A stretch of DNA of 64,000 bases, taken from Salinicola sp. (GTDB lineage: Bacteria; Pseudomonadota; Gammaproteobacteria; Pseudomonadales; Halomonadaceae). Under the pieces are notes generated by a model that was not told the origin of the DNA, ran no database searches, and saw only the letters and a list, made by a program, of their open reading frames with translations. Positions 1 through 11,996 of the stretch are shown here, piece after piece (position 1 is the stretch's first letter; every line of letters begins with the position of its first letter). A program made the position numbers and the translations under genes. The stretch lies in NCBI GenBank assembly GCA_002695065.1, contig NZNW01000065.1:1-64000 (forward strand). Reading direction: 5' to 3'.

Positions 1-87
1 CGCAAATTCATAAGAAGGTATAGAGCTTATGCAACGGTAAGCTACAATAGGCGCCTATTAGAAGTGTGCGTCCCTGCAAGGTACCTC

Positions 88-1281
88 ATGACTCAGACCG
101 TAGAAACGCCAGTGGTTCCCAATCGCGAGTTAGATAGCCAAGAGGCTAAGCGCGTAACCTATATCGGCGCTTGGCTGGACGGTTTGCTGAGCATTATCAA
201 AGTCGCCGTTGGTTTTTTTGTCGGCTCTGCTGCGCTGATTGCCGATGGTATCCATTCGCTCTCTGATCTTGTGACCGATGGGTTCGTGCTGGCAGCCATT
301 CACTATGGCCGCCAGGAGCCAGATAACGATCACCACTACGGCCATGGCCGAATCGAAACCCTCACCACGCTGCTATTAGGCAGCGTCCTAATCTTCGTGG
401 CGGGGGGTATTGCGTGGTCAAGCGTGGATCGCCTGTTGAGCGGCACAGAAGTGGGCGCCCCGGGGGCGCTTGCGATCGTCATCGCCATACTGGCACTGAT
501 TAGCAAAGAGTGGATTTTTCGCTACACCATGCGGGTCGCGAAACGCTTGAAATCCAAGCTTTTAGAAGCCAACGCTTGGCACTCGCGCAGCGACGCACTT
601 TCAACCGCCGTGGTGCTGGTGGCTTTAGTAGGCGCACAGTTTGGCTTGGGCTGGCTAGATGCTGTGGCCGCCATTATCGTTGGCCTGATGGTCGGTAAAG
701 TGGGTTTAGACCTGTTGTGGGAGTCCGCTCGCGAACTGGTCGACACCGCACTCCCCGAAACAGTACAGCAGCAGATGCATGACGTGGCGTGTAGCGTCCC
801 CGGCGTGGATAGCGTGCACGACCTGCGCACCCGTCAATCGGCAGGTTGGGTGATGGTCGATCTGCATGTGGTGGTGGGGCCTAAAATTACCGTCTCGGAA
901 GCTCATGAAATCGGTAATGAAGTGAGCCGCCGTTTGCGCCACGAGTTTCCTTTGCTCACAGATGTTATCTTCCACGTTGACCCAGAAGATGACGCCGGTG
1001 AAGGCGACCCCAGCCGCTTGCCCGGCCTGCCGCTGCGTCCAGAAGTGGAAGCGGCGCTGAACGAGCGCTGGTACAAACATCCGGTATGGCGCACGCTGAA
1101 CGAGCTACAGCTCCACTACTTAGAAGATAAGGTATCGGTATCGCTGATTATTGGCGACGCCGTTCACCAGCCGCCTCAGTGTTTGGCGAGCCAGCTCAAG
1201 GCGCTCGCCAGCGACATCGAGTGGCTGGGTCATGTGGAGGTCATGTTCATCACCCGGGCGGCCAGCAGCGCCATGCGCTAG
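88..1281 (+). CDS. fieF: Cation diffusion facilitator, FieF-type Fe/Zn efflux pump
   Basis: 397-aa inner-membrane cation/proton antiporter of the CDF family, expected to export Fe2+ or Zn2+. The N-terminal half carries several hydrophobic helices with the metal-site signatures ADGIHSLSDLVTD in helix 2 and WHSRSDALST in helix 5, plus the DNDHHYGHGRIETL loop. The C-terminal third is the cytoplasmic dimerisation domain with VHDLRTRQSAGWVMVDLHV. ATG 88 is chosen over an in-frame GTG at 64 because AAGG lies 7 bases upstream of it and it gives the usual N-terminus. It is convergent with mgtE, 16 bp apart. Its GC content (about 52-55 % in two counted 60-base lines) is below that of the rest of the window. 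Confidence 0.9.
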   Translation: MTQTVETPVVPNRELDSQEAKRVTYIGAWLDGLLSIIKVAVGFFVGSAALIADGIHSLSDLVTDGFVLAAIHYGRQEPDNDHHYGHGRIETLTTLLLGSVLIFVAGGIAWSSVDRLLSGTEVGAPGALAIVIAILALISKEWIFRYTMRVAKRLKSKLLEANAWHSRSDALSTAVVLVALVGAQFGLGWLDAVAAIIVGLMVGKVGLDLLWESARELVDTALPETVQQQMHDVACSVPGVDSVHDLRTRQSAGWVMVDLHVVVGPKITVSEAHEIGNEVSRRLRHEFPLLTDVIFHVDPEDDAGEGDPSRLPGLPLRPEVEAALNERWYKHPVWRTLNELQLHYLEDKVSVSLIIGDAVHQPPQCLASQLKALASDIEWLGHVEVMFITRAASSAMR

Positions 1282-1297
1282 GCTACCCTAACCCAGG

Positions 1298-2680
1298 TCA
1301 GACGCCGGCAAGTATGGCCGTTGCAATACTGAAGTAAATCAGTACGCCGGTGGCGTCGATCAGCGTGGTCACCAGCGGAGCCGAGGCCGTCGCGGGGTCT
1401 ACTTTGAAGCGCTCCAAAACGAACGGCAAGCACATGCCGATCAAGCTGCCAAACAGCACGATGGTCACCATGCTGAGCACCACGATGATGGCCACCGCTT
1501 CCCCGCCACGAAAAATCCCAATGGGGGCGACGGCAATGGCCATGGTCAAACCCAATGAACCAGCCACCAACAGCTCACGCCCCAGCATCTTGCTCCAATC
1601 CTTCACGCCTACGTCGCCGGTGGCCATGCCGCGCACCATCAGCGTGGCGGCCTGCGCACCGGCATTACCGCCGCTACCGATCAGCAGCGGTAAGAAAAAT
1701 ACCAGCGCCACCTGAGCAGCAATGGTCTCCTCGAAATAAGCGATACCAGCCCCCGAAAAAAGGTTGGCAAAGACCAGTAAGACCAGCCAAAACACGCGTT
1801 TGCGGTAAAGACTCCACAGCGGTACCCGGCTCACGCCATCCTCTAGCTGACCGATGGACATCCCTTTGTGGATATCTTCGGTGGCCTCTGACTCAGCAAC
1901 ATCCATGGCATCATCGTGAGTCACGATGCCTACCATACGGCCATCGGCATCAACCACGGGCAGCGCCAGTAAGTCATACCGAGCCACAATTCTCGCCACC
2001 TCCTCCTGCGCTTTATCCACAGGGATTTTGATGACATCTTTGATCATGATGTCATCCACCAACGCCCCAGGGCGCGCGACCATCAGTTGACGCAGCGACA
2101 TGGTGCCGATCAGATGGCCATCATTATCCAGCACGTAAAGCTGGTAGACCGTTTCCGCATCAGGGGCGGTTTGGCGCACGCGCATCATTGCTTGTGACAC
2201 CGTCATGCCACTGGCTATGGCAACATAGTCAGAGGTCATGATGGCGCCGGCAGTGCCCTCTTCATAGCTCGCCAAGCGCTTGAGATCCTCGCGCTCCTGG
2301 TGCGCCATACGACGCAACAGCGCTTCGCGACGGTCTTCCCCAAGCCGGTTGAACAAATCCGCCCGCTCGTCGGAGCCCATCTCTTCGAGCAGTTTGAGCA
2401 CCTGGCTATCGGACAGCTCTCCCACCACCTCGAGCTGGCTCTCTTTGGGTAGATAGCCCAACACATTGGCTGCTCGCTCGGTGGAGAGAATGTCCAACAC
2501 CGTCAGGGCCGCACGTAGCTCCTCATCCTTCTCGATCAGCTCTTCCAGCACTTCCCCAATGTCGGCCGAGCGTATTTCAGCGAGGCGTTCCGCCAATTGC
2601 GCCTTGTTGGGCTCTTCCTTGACCAGCTCCTCGAGCAGCTCGGTTTTCAATTCCTGTAAGGCTTCTTCGTTTAGCGCCAT
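1298..2680 (-). CDS. mgtE: Magnesium transporter MgtE
   Basis: 460-aa Mg2+-gated magnesium channel. The N-terminal acidic superhelical MgtE_N domain (about residues 10-130) is followed by a tandem CBS pair (about 135-260, with the AGAIMTSDYV start) and a C-terminal membrane domain. That domain has the hallmark stretch GSGGNAGAQAATLMVRG lining the pore. GGAGC lies just upstream of the ATG. It follows the atp operon on the same strand but is separated from it by a strong terminator, so it should have its own promoter. No room exists for an M-box riboswitch: only about 60 nt separate the start from the atp terminator. A perfect DnaA-box sequence lies inside the gene at 2013-2021. Confidence 0.93.
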   Translation of the reverse strand: MALNEEALQELKTELLEELVKEEPNKAQLAERLAEIRSADIGEVLEELIEKDEELRAALTVLDILSTERAANVLGYLPKESQLEVVGELSDSQVLKLLEEMGSDERADLFNRLGEDRREALLRRMAHQEREDLKRLASYEEGTAGAIMTSDYVAIASGMTVSQAMMRVRQTAPDAETVYQLYVLDNDGHLIGTMSLRQLMVARPGALVDDIMIKDVIKIPVDKAQEEVARIVARYDLLALPVVDADGRMVGIVTHDDAMDVAESEATEDIHKGMSIGQLEDGVSRVPLWSLYRKRVFWLVLLVFANLFSGAGIAYFEETIAAQVALVFFLPLLIGSGGNAGAQAATLMVRGMATGDVGVKDWSKMLGRELLVAGSLGLTMAIAVAPIGIFRGGEAVAIIVVLSMVTIVLFGSLIGMCLPFVLERFKVDPATASAPLVTTLIDATGVLIYFSIATAILAGV

Positions 2681-2730
2681 CGCTCGCTCCTGAGACGTTC
2701 AACTCTGGGATGACTCACCCGCATATTAAC

Positions 2731-2779
2731 AGACAAAAAAAACGCCCCTTAAACCCTGAATCGGGTTTAAGGGGCGTTT
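2731..2779 (-). terminator. Rho-independent terminator of the atp operon
   Basis: A perfect 17-bp inverted repeat (2740-2756 and 2763-2779, loop of 6) starts with AAACGCCCCTT. On the minus strand it is followed by a run of T (plus-strand A run 2735-2742). It lies 20 nt past the atpC stop, so it should end atp transcription before mgtE. Confidence 0.93.
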
Positions 2780-2798
2780 GATTACGCAGAGCGTCTAA

Positions 2799-3227
2799 TT
2801 AGCCTTTACCCGCCTTCTTACGCAACTGCTGAATCGTTCGCAGTTGGGCAACGGCTTCGGCGAGTTCAGCGGCAGCGCGGGTATAATCCAGCTCCGCTGA
2901 CTTCTCATTAAAGGCTTTCAGCGCCTGCTGACGCGCTTCTTCAGCAGCGGCCTCGTCGAGGTCGCTGGCACGCGCCGCAGCGTCTGCCAGGATCGTCACG
3001 ACATCTGGCTGAACTTCCATGAAGCCGCCAGAGACAAAGAAGTTCTCTTCCTTGCCATCATCGTGGATCACGCGGATCGGGCCCGGCTGAAGCTCGGTCA
3101 GCAGCGGGGCGTGCCCCGGCAAAATGCCGAGGTCACCCATAATCCCGGAAGCAATCACCTGCTCAACCTTACCTGAGAAGATGGATGCTTCTGCGCTGAC
3201 GATATTGCAAGTGAAGCTATTCGCCAT
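2799..3227 (-). CDS. atpC: ATP synthase F1 subunit epsilon
   Basis: 142-aa epsilon subunit of the F1 rotor stalk. It couples gamma to the c-ring and can inhibit ATP hydrolysis. The N-terminal beta-sandwich is recognisable ([36 protein letters not shown]), followed by a helical C-terminal hairpin ([20 protein letters not shown]). The length is normal for gammaproteobacteria. GGGGGATT precedes the ATG. It is the last gene of the atpIBEFHAGDC operon and lies just before the operon terminator. It starts 24 nt after the atpD stop. Confidence 0.96.
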   Translation of the reverse strand: MANSFTCNIVSAEASIFSGKVEQVIASGIMGDLGILPGHAPLLTELQPGPIRVIHDDGKEENFFVSGGFMEVQPDVVTILADAAARASDLDEAAAEEARQQALKAFNEKSAELDYTRAAAELAEAVAQLRTIQQLRKKAGKG

Positions 3228-3251
3228 AGCGAATCCCCCTAATGGACGGGA

Positions 3252-4715
<1,464 letters not shown>

Positions 4716-5606
4716 TCATACCGCCGCGGCACCACCGACGATTTCCGAAATTTCCTGGGTAATGGCCGCCTGACGCGCCTTGTTGTACACCAGTTGAAGA
4801 TCGTCAATCAGATCGCCGGCGTTGTCTGTCGCGTTCTTCATCGCGATCATGCGCGCGGCCTGCTCACAAGCCGCGTTCTCCACCACGGCCTGGTACACCT
4901 GGGATTCGACGTAGCGAACCAGCAGGTGATCGAGCAGGGTCTTGGCATCCGGCTCATACAGGTAGTCCCAGCTCTTGTGCGTATCACCGGGACCGGGTTG
5001 TTCGTCCCCTTCGCTGTCGTCCCCGACTGCCTCCAGGGGCAGCAGCTGACGCACGACGGGTTTCTGGCTCATGGTGTTGACGAATTCGTTGTACACCACG
5101 TAGAGCCGATCCAGACTGCCTTCGTCGAAGGCATCGAGCATCACCTTGACGCTACCGACCAGATCCTGGGCCTCCGGCGCATCGCCAAGACCTTTCTTGG
5201 CCGCCAGCAGGTTGCCGCCGCGCTTGCGGAAGAAACCACCGGCCTTGCTGCCGATCGCCGCAAAGTCGGCGCCGACGCCCTTCTGGTCCCAGTCCCGTGC
5301 GTGCTTGACCACCGCCTTGAACATGTTGACGTTCAAGCCGCCGGCGAGCCCGCGATCACTGGAGACGACGATATAACCGACGCGTTTGACGTCGCGTTCG
5401 ATCATGTAGTCGTGACGGTATTCCGGGTTGGCCTTGGCGACGTGGCCGACCACCCGGCGGATCAGTTTGGCATAGGGCTGACTGGCCGCCATGCGCTCCT
5501 GAGCCCGACGCATTTTCGACGCAGCGACCATTTCCATGGCGCTGGTGATTTTCTGCGTGTTCTTGATGCTCCCAATCTGGGATTTGATCTCTTTTCCAGC
5601 TGCCAT
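4716..5606 (-). CDS. atpG: ATP synthase F1 subunit gamma
   Basis: 296-aa gamma subunit, the central rotor shaft of F1. The N-terminal coiled-coil helix ([20 protein letters not shown]) and C-terminal helix ([20 protein letters not shown]) are both present. Compared with E. coli gamma (about 287 aa, from memory) it carries a slightly longer acidic loop around [14 protein letters not shown], before the conserved SWDYLYEPD. That is a common kind of variation in gammaproteobacteria and fits a halophile-like acidic surface. It sits between atpA and atpD in the operon. Confidence 0.95.
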   Translation of the reverse strand: MAAGKEIKSQIGSIKNTQKITSAMEMVAASKMRRAQERMAASQPYAKLIRRVVGHVAKANPEYRHDYMIERDVKRVGYIVVSSDRGLAGGLNVNMFKAVVKHARDWDQKGVGADFAAIGSKAGGFFRKRGGNLLAAKKGLGDAPEAQDLVGSVKVMLDAFDEGSLDRLYVVYNEFVNTMSQKPVVRQLLPLEAVGDDSEGDEQPGPGDTHKSWDYLYEPDAKTLLDHLLVRYVESQVYQAVVENAACEQAARMIAMKNATDNAGDLIDDLQLVYNKARQAAITQEISEIVGGAAAV

Positions 5607-5684
5607 CTCGGATCACCCTGATTCATGCCACTCAGTCGGGCGGGCCGGCCCGCTTCGTCGTGCGACGAGAGCAGGCCGCGCCAC

Positions 5685-7229
5685 TTACCAGGTCTGAGTG
5701 GACTTGAACGACTCGAGACCCGACTTGAGACCCTGCTGGATCTCGTCGTCGTAGCCGCCGCTCTGGTTGATCTTGTCGAGCAGATCGGCGTGCTCGGACT
5801 TCATGTAGTCGTGCAGGGCACGCTCGAAATCCAGCACCTTGTCGACCGCGACGTCGTCCAGGAAGCCTTCGTTGGCGGCGTACAGCGTGACGCCCATCTC
5901 GGCCACCGACAACGGCGAATACTGCTTCTGCTTCATCAGTTCGGTGACGCGCTGGCCATGCTCGAGCTGCTTGCGGGTCGCCTCGTCGAGATCGGACGCG
6001 AACTGCGAGAACGCGGCCAGCTCGCGATACTGCGCAAGCGCCAGACGCACACCGCCGCCCAGCTTCTTGATGATCTTGGTCTGCGCCGACCCGCCCACGC
6101 GCGATACCGAGAGACCAGCGTTGATCGCCGGGCGGATACCGGAGTTGAACAGGCCCGTCTCGAGGAAGATCTGGCCGTCGGTGATCGAGATCACGTTGGT
6201 GGGAACGAACGCGGAGACGTCACCACCCTGAGTCTCGATGATCGGCAGCGCGGTCAAGGAACCGGTCTTGCCTTTCACTTCACCGTTGGTGAACTTCTCG
6301 ACGTACTCGGCATTGACACGAGCGGCACGCTCGAGCAGACGCGAGTGGAGATAGAAGACGTCACCCGGATAGGCTTCACGACCCGGCGGACGACGCAGCA
6401 GCAGCGAGATCTGGCGATAGGCGACGGCCTGCTTGGAGAGGTCGTCGTAGACGATCATGGCGTCTTCGCCGCGGTCGCGGAAGTACTCGCCCATGGTGCA
6501 GCCGGCGTAAGGCGCCAGATACTGCATGGCGGCCGGATCGGCGGCGCCGGCGGCGACCACGATGGTGTGATCCATGGCGCCATGCTGTTCGAGCTTGCGC
6601 ACCACGTTGGCGATGGTCGACTGCTTCTGACCGATGGCCACGTAGATACAGGTGATCCCCGTACCCTTCTGGTTGATGATCGCGTCGATCGCCACCGCGG
6701 ATTTACCGATCTGGCGATCGCCGATGATCAGCTCGCGCTGGCCACGACCGATCGGCACCATGGCGTCGATCGACTTGAGGCCGGTCTGCACTGGCTGGTC
6801 GACCGACTGGCGCGTGATGACGCCCGGCGCGACCTTCTCGATCGCGTCGGTCATCTTGGCGTCGATGTCGCCCTTGCCATCGATCGGGTTACCCAGCGCA
6901 TCGACCACGCGGCCGATCAGCTCGCGACCCACCGGCACTTCGAGGATGCGACCGGTGCACTGCGCGGTCATGCCCTCTTCGAGCTCGAGGTAGTCGCCCA
7001 GCACCACGGCGCCGACGCTGTCGCGCTCGAGGTTGAGCGCCATGCCGAAGACGCCACCGGGGAATTCGATCATCTCGCCCAGCATCGCGTCGGCCAGGCC
7101 GTGGATGCGAACGATGCCGTCAGCGACGCTGACGACGGTGCCCTGATTACGGGCCTCGGAGGCGACATCCAGCTTTTCGATACGCTGCTTGATGATGTCG
7201 CTGATCTCGGAAGGATTCAGTTGCTGCAT
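5685..7229 (-). CDS. atpA: ATP synthase F1 subunit alpha
   Basis: 514-aa non-catalytic nucleotide-binding alpha subunit. The Walker A motif [11 protein letters not shown] lies near residue 170. Also present are the N-terminal [17 protein letters not shown] that binds delta, and the family signature [22 protein letters not shown] lies just upstream of ATG 7229. The gene follows atpH by 16 nt and precedes atpG. A 543-aa open frame runs antisense to it. I regard that as a by-product of high-GC codon use. Confidence 0.96.
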   Translation of the reverse strand: MQQLNPSEISDIIKQRIEKLDVASEARNQGTVVSVADGIVRIHGLADAMLGEMIEFPGGVFGMALNLERDSVGAVVLGDYLELEEGMTAQCTGRILEVPVGRELIGRVVDALGNPIDGKGDIDAKMTDAIEKVAPGVITRQSVDQPVQTGLKSIDAMVPIGRGQRELIIGDRQIGKSAVAIDAIINQKGTGITCIYVAIGQKQSTIANVVRKLEQHGAMDHTIVVAAGAADPAAMQYLAPYAGCTMGEYFRDRGEDAMIVYDDLSKQAVAYRQISLLLRRPPGREAYPGDVFYLHSRLLERAARVNAEYVEKFTNGEVKGKTGSLTALPIIETQGGDVSAFVPTNVISITDGQIFLETGLFNSGIRPAINAGLSVSRVGGSAQTKIIKKLGGGVRLALAQYRELAAFSQFASDLDEATRKQLEHGQRVTELMKQKQYSPLSVAEMGVTLYAANEGFLDDVAVDKVLDFERALHDYMKSEHADLLDKINQSGGYDDEIQQGLKSGLESFKSTQTW

Positions 7230-7245
7230 GCCATGTCCCTCGAAC

Positions 7246-7788
7246 TCAGGCGGTGAGCGCTTCGCGCAGACGTTGCAATCGACCGCGTACCGACCCGTCG
7301 ATGACGGTGTCGCCGGTACGCAGGATCACGCCGCCTAGCAGCTCGCGGTCCACCTGAGTGGTAATGGAGATTTCACGATTCAGGCGCTTCTTCAGAGCCT
7401 CGGCGAGCACGTTCTGCTGGGCGTCATCCAGTTCGAAGGCGGAGACGATGGTGACATCGACCCGCTTCTCTTCCTGGGCGCGCAGCGCCTCGAACTCGTC
7501 AAAGATGTCGGGCAACGCAGCCAGACGCCCCTTTTCGCCGACGAGGTGCAGGAAATTGCCCACGCTCTCGTCGAAGGGTTGGTCTTCGCAGACTTCCAGC
7601 AGCAGACGCGTCTTGTCGTCAGCGGTCAGCCGCGGGTTGCCGAGTATGCGTTCACGGACATCGCTGTCACCGGCCGCCTGGGCGACCAGTGACAGACTCT
7701 GGGACCACGCTTGGAGCGCCTTGTTATCGCGCGCGAACTCGAACGCCGCCTTGGCGTAGGGTCGAGCGACGGTAGACGATTCAGCCAT
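7246..7788 (-). CDS. atpH: ATP synthase F1 subunit delta
   Basis: 180-aa delta subunit, the peripheral-stalk link between F1 alpha and the b dimer. The N-terminal six-helix domain begins [17 protein letters not shown]. The C-terminal part ends with the conserved region [28 protein letters not shown] lies close upstream of the ATG (spacing about 6). It sits 12 nt after atpF and 16 nt before atpA. Normal length for the family. Confidence 0.95.
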   Translation of the reverse strand: MAESSTVARPYAKAAFEFARDNKALQAWSQSLSLVAQAAGDSDVRERILGNPRLTADDKTRLLLEVCEDQPFDESVGNFLHLVGEKGRLAALPDIFDEFEALRAQEEKRVDVTIVSAFELDDAQQNVLAEALKKRLNREISITTQVDRELLGGVILRTGDTVIDGSVRGRLQRLREALTA

Positions 7789-7799
7789 GGTGCGCCTCC

Positions 7800-8270
7800 T
7801 TAGAGCTCGGCAGCGAGCTTGTCGACGAGCTCACGATGCTTGGCTTCGTCGATGGAGGACTCCAGGATGCGCTCGGCGCCGGCCACGGCCAGCAGCGATA
7901 CCTGGGCACGCAGCTCTTCCTTCGCGCGATTGATCTCCTGATCGATTTCGCTGCGAGCGCCTGCAATGATGCGCTCGCCTTCGGCCCGCGCATTGTCGCG
8001 GGCTTCTTCGACGATCTGATTGGCCCGCTTGTTGGCCTGTTCCAGGATCTGCTGCGCCTGCTCCTTGCTCTCCCGCAGTGTCTCTTCGGCTTTTTCCTGA
8101 GCCAGTTCGAGATCACGGGTCGCACGGCTGGCTGCATCCAGACCATCGGCAATCTTCTTCTGTCGTTCCTGCAGGGCCTGCATGACCGGCGGCCATACAT
8201 ACTTCATGCAGAACCAGACGAAGACGGCAAAGGCAATGGCCTGACCAATCAGTGTAAGGTTCAGATTCAC
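7800..8270 (-). CDS. atpF: ATP synthase Fo subunit b
   Basis: 156-aa b subunit: one N-terminal membrane helix ([20 protein letters not shown]) followed by a long charged coiled coil reaching up to F1. The length equals the E. coli protein (156 aa, from memory). The start codon is GTG at 8270, with GAGAGGTG about 6 nt upstream; no ATG gives a better N-terminus. It lies between atpE and atpH. The start differs from its ATG-starting operon neighbours, which may tune its stoichiometry. Confidence 0.95.
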   Translation of the reverse strand: MNLNLTLIGQAIAFAVFVWFCMKYVWPPVMQALQERQKKIADGLDAASRATRDLELAQEKAEETLRESKEQAQQILEQANKRANQIVEEARDNARAEGERIIAGARSEIDQEINRAKEELRAQVSLLAVAGAERILESSIDEAKHRELVDKLAAEL

Positions 8271-8338
8271 GCCAGCACCTCTCGCGTCACGGGTTTGGGG
8301 TTAGGGTCACCGGGGGCCTCGCGGGCCTCGAGGCGACG

Positions 8339-8644
<306 letters not shown>

Positions 8645-8660
8645 TTAACGGGAACGCGTC

Positions 8661-9530
<870 letters not shown>

Positions 9531-9941
9531 TCAGCCTCGAGATTGAATGTGTGACGGGCGGCGCAGGAGCCAGGGCCCCACCCAGTGCACCAGCAGCGTC
9601 AGCACATAAGCGCCAAAGAAGAAAGCGGGGTTTGAGGGGGGCACGGTCACGAACACCAGCGTGAACAGTACCGCCGTCAAACCGAACTTGCCGGCCTCGG
9701 CGTGGTAGAAACTCTTGACGATGTATCTTGCCTGCGCCGCCCCCTGATAGCGAAAGGCGCGCCAGGCGAAGAAGGCGTTGGGAATGGCGGCAACGAGACC
9801 ACCGGTCAAAGCGGAAAACGCCGTTCCCCGGTCCCAGCCCCCCCAACCGATGAGGACCAGCCCCATCACTACGCCGCACTGTAGCAGGATCAATCCCGCG
9901 ATTCGCGGTCTTGGAAGCTTGGCCGGTGCCGCTGGTTGCAT
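9531..9941 (-). CDS. atpI: ATP synthase assembly protein AtpI
   Basis: 136-aa small hydrophobic protein with about four membrane segments, e.g. IAGLILLQCGVVMGLVLIGW and LTAVLFTLVFVTV. AtpI is the first gene of many bacterial atp operons and helps c-ring assembly or Mg2+/Ca2+ handling. Sequence conservation is weak, so the call rests on size, topology and position immediately before atpB. It ends 3 nt before the atpB start. It is the first gene after the promoter at 10032-10060. Confidence 0.85.
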   Translation of the reverse strand: MQPAAPAKLPRPRIAGLILLQCGVVMGLVLIGWGGWDRGTAFSALTGGLVAAIPNAFFAWRAFRYQGAAQARYIVKSFYHAEAGKFGLTAVLFTLVFVTVPPSNPAFFFGAYVLTLLVHWVGPWLLRRPSHIQSRG

Positions 9942-10031
9942 GGCGTCGGTCTCGCCGTTGAGTCCTGGGATGATGTTGTTGTTTCCACGTGCGATGTCTG
10001 CGTTCGGCGTCAGCCTGGCAAATCTCGGCGG

Positions 10032-10060
10032 ATTATAGAGAAGCGGTCATGCCGCTTCAA
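10032..10060 (-). promoter_or_regulatory. Likely sigma70 promoter of the atp operon
   Basis: On the minus strand TTGAAG (10060-10055) is followed by exactly 17 nt and then a perfect TATAAT (10037-10032), about 90 nt upstream of atpI. The spacer holds a perfect inverted repeat, GAAGCGG-N5-CCGCTTC (10040-10058). It could be an operator or a hairpin ending parB transcription. Confidence 0.65.
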
Positions 10061-10177
10061 CCGAACCTGCACCGATCTGATGCGTCTGTTCGAGTAAACG
10101 ATCACGAAAAGTGCGCAAATTCCGTTAACGCGCTAAATGTTTTTTCCCTCTCGTCACGCCACCGGATGATGACCTTG

Positions 10178-11092
10178 TCAGCGGATATGGCCCAGTATGC
10201 CGTCCAGCTCGTCGAGGCTGGTGTAACGGATGGTGACCCGTCCCTTGCCGGAACTGTTGTGGTGAATCTTGACCGGCGCACCCAACAGGTCGGCCAGGCG
10301 ATTCTCGAGCCGGCCCACGTCCGCCGGCGGCTTCCTGGTATCGGCCTTCGTCTGGCCACTGGCAATCTGTTTGACCAGGGCTTCGGTCTGGCGCACGGTC
10401 AGCTCGCGGGCCACGACTTCGTGGGCCGCATGGCGCTGCTTGGCGGCCGGCAGGCTCAGCAGGGCGCGGGCATGCCCCATGTCCAGATCGCCACGCTCGA
10501 GCAGCGTCAGCACCTGCGGATCCAGCGCCAGCAGGCGAAGGAGATTGGCAACCTGGGCCCGCGACCGCCCGACCGCATCCGCAACCTGCTGCTGGGTCAG
10601 TTCGAACTCGTCGAGCAGGCGCTTCAACGCCATCGACTCCTCGACCGGATTGAGGTTCTCGCGCTGGATGTTCTCGATCAGGGCCAGCGCCAGGGCGACC
10701 TCGTCGCTGACCTCGCGAATCACCGCGGGAATGGTCTCCAGCTCGGCCAGTTGCGAGGCCCGCCAGCGGCGCTCGCCGGCGATGATCTCGTAGCGATCTG
10801 CGCCAATTTGTCGCACCACGATCGGCTGCATGACGCCCTGGGCCCGGATCGAATCGGCCAGCTCCTCCAGGGCCTCGGGCTGGATATCGCGCCGCGGCTG
10901 ATACTTGCCGCGGGTCAGCTGTCGCAGCGGCAGGCGTTCGAGCCGCTCCTCGGCGGCATCGAATCCCGGCGGCGCCTGGGCTGGCGAAGGCTTGTCGGAA
11001 CCGGTTTCCGGCGACACACTGTCGCGGCGACGGGCACTGGAACCGATCAAGGCATCGAGGCCGCGGCCCAGGGGGCGTTTGCGCGTCGTCAT
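10178..11092 (-). CDS. parB: Chromosome-partitioning protein ParB
   Basis: 304-aa CTP-dependent DNA clamp that loads at parS and bridges the origin region to ParA. The N-terminal tail is basic (TTRKRPLGRGLDALIG). The CTP-binding domain has GERRWRASQLAE and NIQRENLNPVEESMA, followed by the helix-turn-helix around QQQVADAVGRSRAQVANLLR and a C-terminal dimer domain. GAGGAA precedes the ATG. It follows parA by 28 nt. Its probable parS targets are seen at 61618-61661 and 63854-63869. Confidence 0.95.
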   Translation of the reverse strand: MTTRKRPLGRGLDALIGSSARRRDSVSPETGSDKPSPAQAPPGFDAAEERLERLPLRQLTRGKYQPRRDIQPEALEELADSIRAQGVMQPIVVRQIGADRYEIIAGERRWRASQLAELETIPAVIREVSDEVALALALIENIQRENLNPVEESMALKRLLDEFELTQQQVADAVGRSRAQVANLLRLLALDPQVLTLLERGDLDMGHARALLSLPAAKQRHAAHEVVARELTVRQTEALVKQIASGQTKADTRKPPADVGRLENRLADLLGAPVKIHHNSSGKGRVTIRYTSLDELDGILGHIR

Positions 11093-11120
11093 GGGATATT
11101 CCTCGCAGCAGTCATCGTCA

Positions 11121-11888
11121 TTACAGCGCCAGCCGGCGAATCAGTTCCTTGGCCAGCACGCGGTGCGCCTGGCTGCCGCGCGAGAGACGCGCGTACTTGG
11201 TGACGGGTACGCCGTGACTTGGCGCTTCCGCCACCCGGACGTTACGCGGGATGGTGGTCTTGAGTAGAGAATCGCCGAAATACTGGCCGAGCTGCTTGCT
11301 GACGTCGCGGGTCAGGCTGTTGCGCGGGTCGTACATGGTTCGCACGATGCCGAATATCTCGAGCGTGGGGTTCACGCTCTCCTGGATCTGCTCGACGGTA
11401 TCGAGCAGCGCCGAGAGCCCCTCGAGCGCATAGAACTCGCACTGTACCGGGATCAGCACGCCGTGGGCGGCCGTCAACGCATTGACCGTCAGCATGTTGA
11501 GGGACGGGGGGCAGTCGATCATCACCACGTCGTAGTCGGCGGCGACGCTCTGGATGGCGGCCTGAAGCACCCGTTCGCGGCCCTCGCGATCGAGCAGATC
11601 GACTTCGGCGGCGGTCAGGTCGCCATTGCCCGGCAGCAGCGCGTACCCGGCCACGGCACAGTCGACGATCACCTCGGCGGCGCTCTTGTCGCCCAGCAGC
11701 ACGTCGAGCACGCTGCCGTCGAGATCGTGTTTGTCGACGCCGCTGCCCATGGTGGCGTGCCCCTGCGGATCGAGATCGATCAGCAGCACGCGTCGATCGA
11801 GTGCCGCCAGGCAAGCCGCCAGATTGACCGCGGTCGTCGTCTTGCCCACGCCGCCCTTCTGGTTGGTCAATGCAATGATTCTGGTCAC
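11121..11888 (-). CDS. parA: Chromosome-partitioning ATPase ParA (Soj)
   Basis: 255-aa deviant Walker ATPase that drives origin segregation with ParB. TRIIALTNQKGGVGKTT at the N-terminus holds the deviant Walker A motif, and MIDCPPSLNMLTVNAL is the Walker B/switch region. The start is taken as GTG 11888 with GGGAG upstream (spacing about 7), which gives the normal Soj N-terminus. An in-frame ATG at 11978 would add 30 unrelated residues. It lies between rsmG and parB on the same strand, in the classical order. Confidence 0.94.
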   Translation of the reverse strand: MTRIIALTNQKGGVGKTTTAVNLAACLAALDRRVLLIDLDPQGHATMGSGVDKHDLDGSVLDVLLGDKSAAEVIVDCAVAGYALLPGNGDLTAAEVDLLDREGRERVLQAAIQSVAADYDVVMIDCPPSLNMLTVNALTAAHGVLIPVQCEFYALEGLSALLDTVEQIQESVNPTLEIFGIVRTMYDPRNSLTRDVSKQLGQYFGDSLLKTTIPRNVRVAEAPSHGVPVTKYARLSRGSQAHRVLAKELIRRLAL

Positions 11889-11996
11889 TGGCGACTCCCT
11901 TCGTCGAGACTGATCCTGTGGATCGCGAGCGATCCGCTGGCGCTGATCCGGCATGACGCCGACGCCGCTGTTCATCACGTCTGGCTCATGACGAGC

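Noticed and set aside
2681-2739. Mg2+-sensing M-box riboswitch upstream of mgtE
   Set aside because: The space between the atp terminator and the gene is far too short for an M-box.
5625-7256. 543-aa open frame antisense to atpA
   Set aside because: It mirrors a fully conserved gene, has a His/Asp/Arg-rich composition typical of antisense frames in GC-rich DNA, and shows no motif.
9981-9996. GTTTCCACGTGCGATG as a parS site near parB
   Set aside because: Only the left half matches parS; the right half lacks GAAAC or GGAAC.
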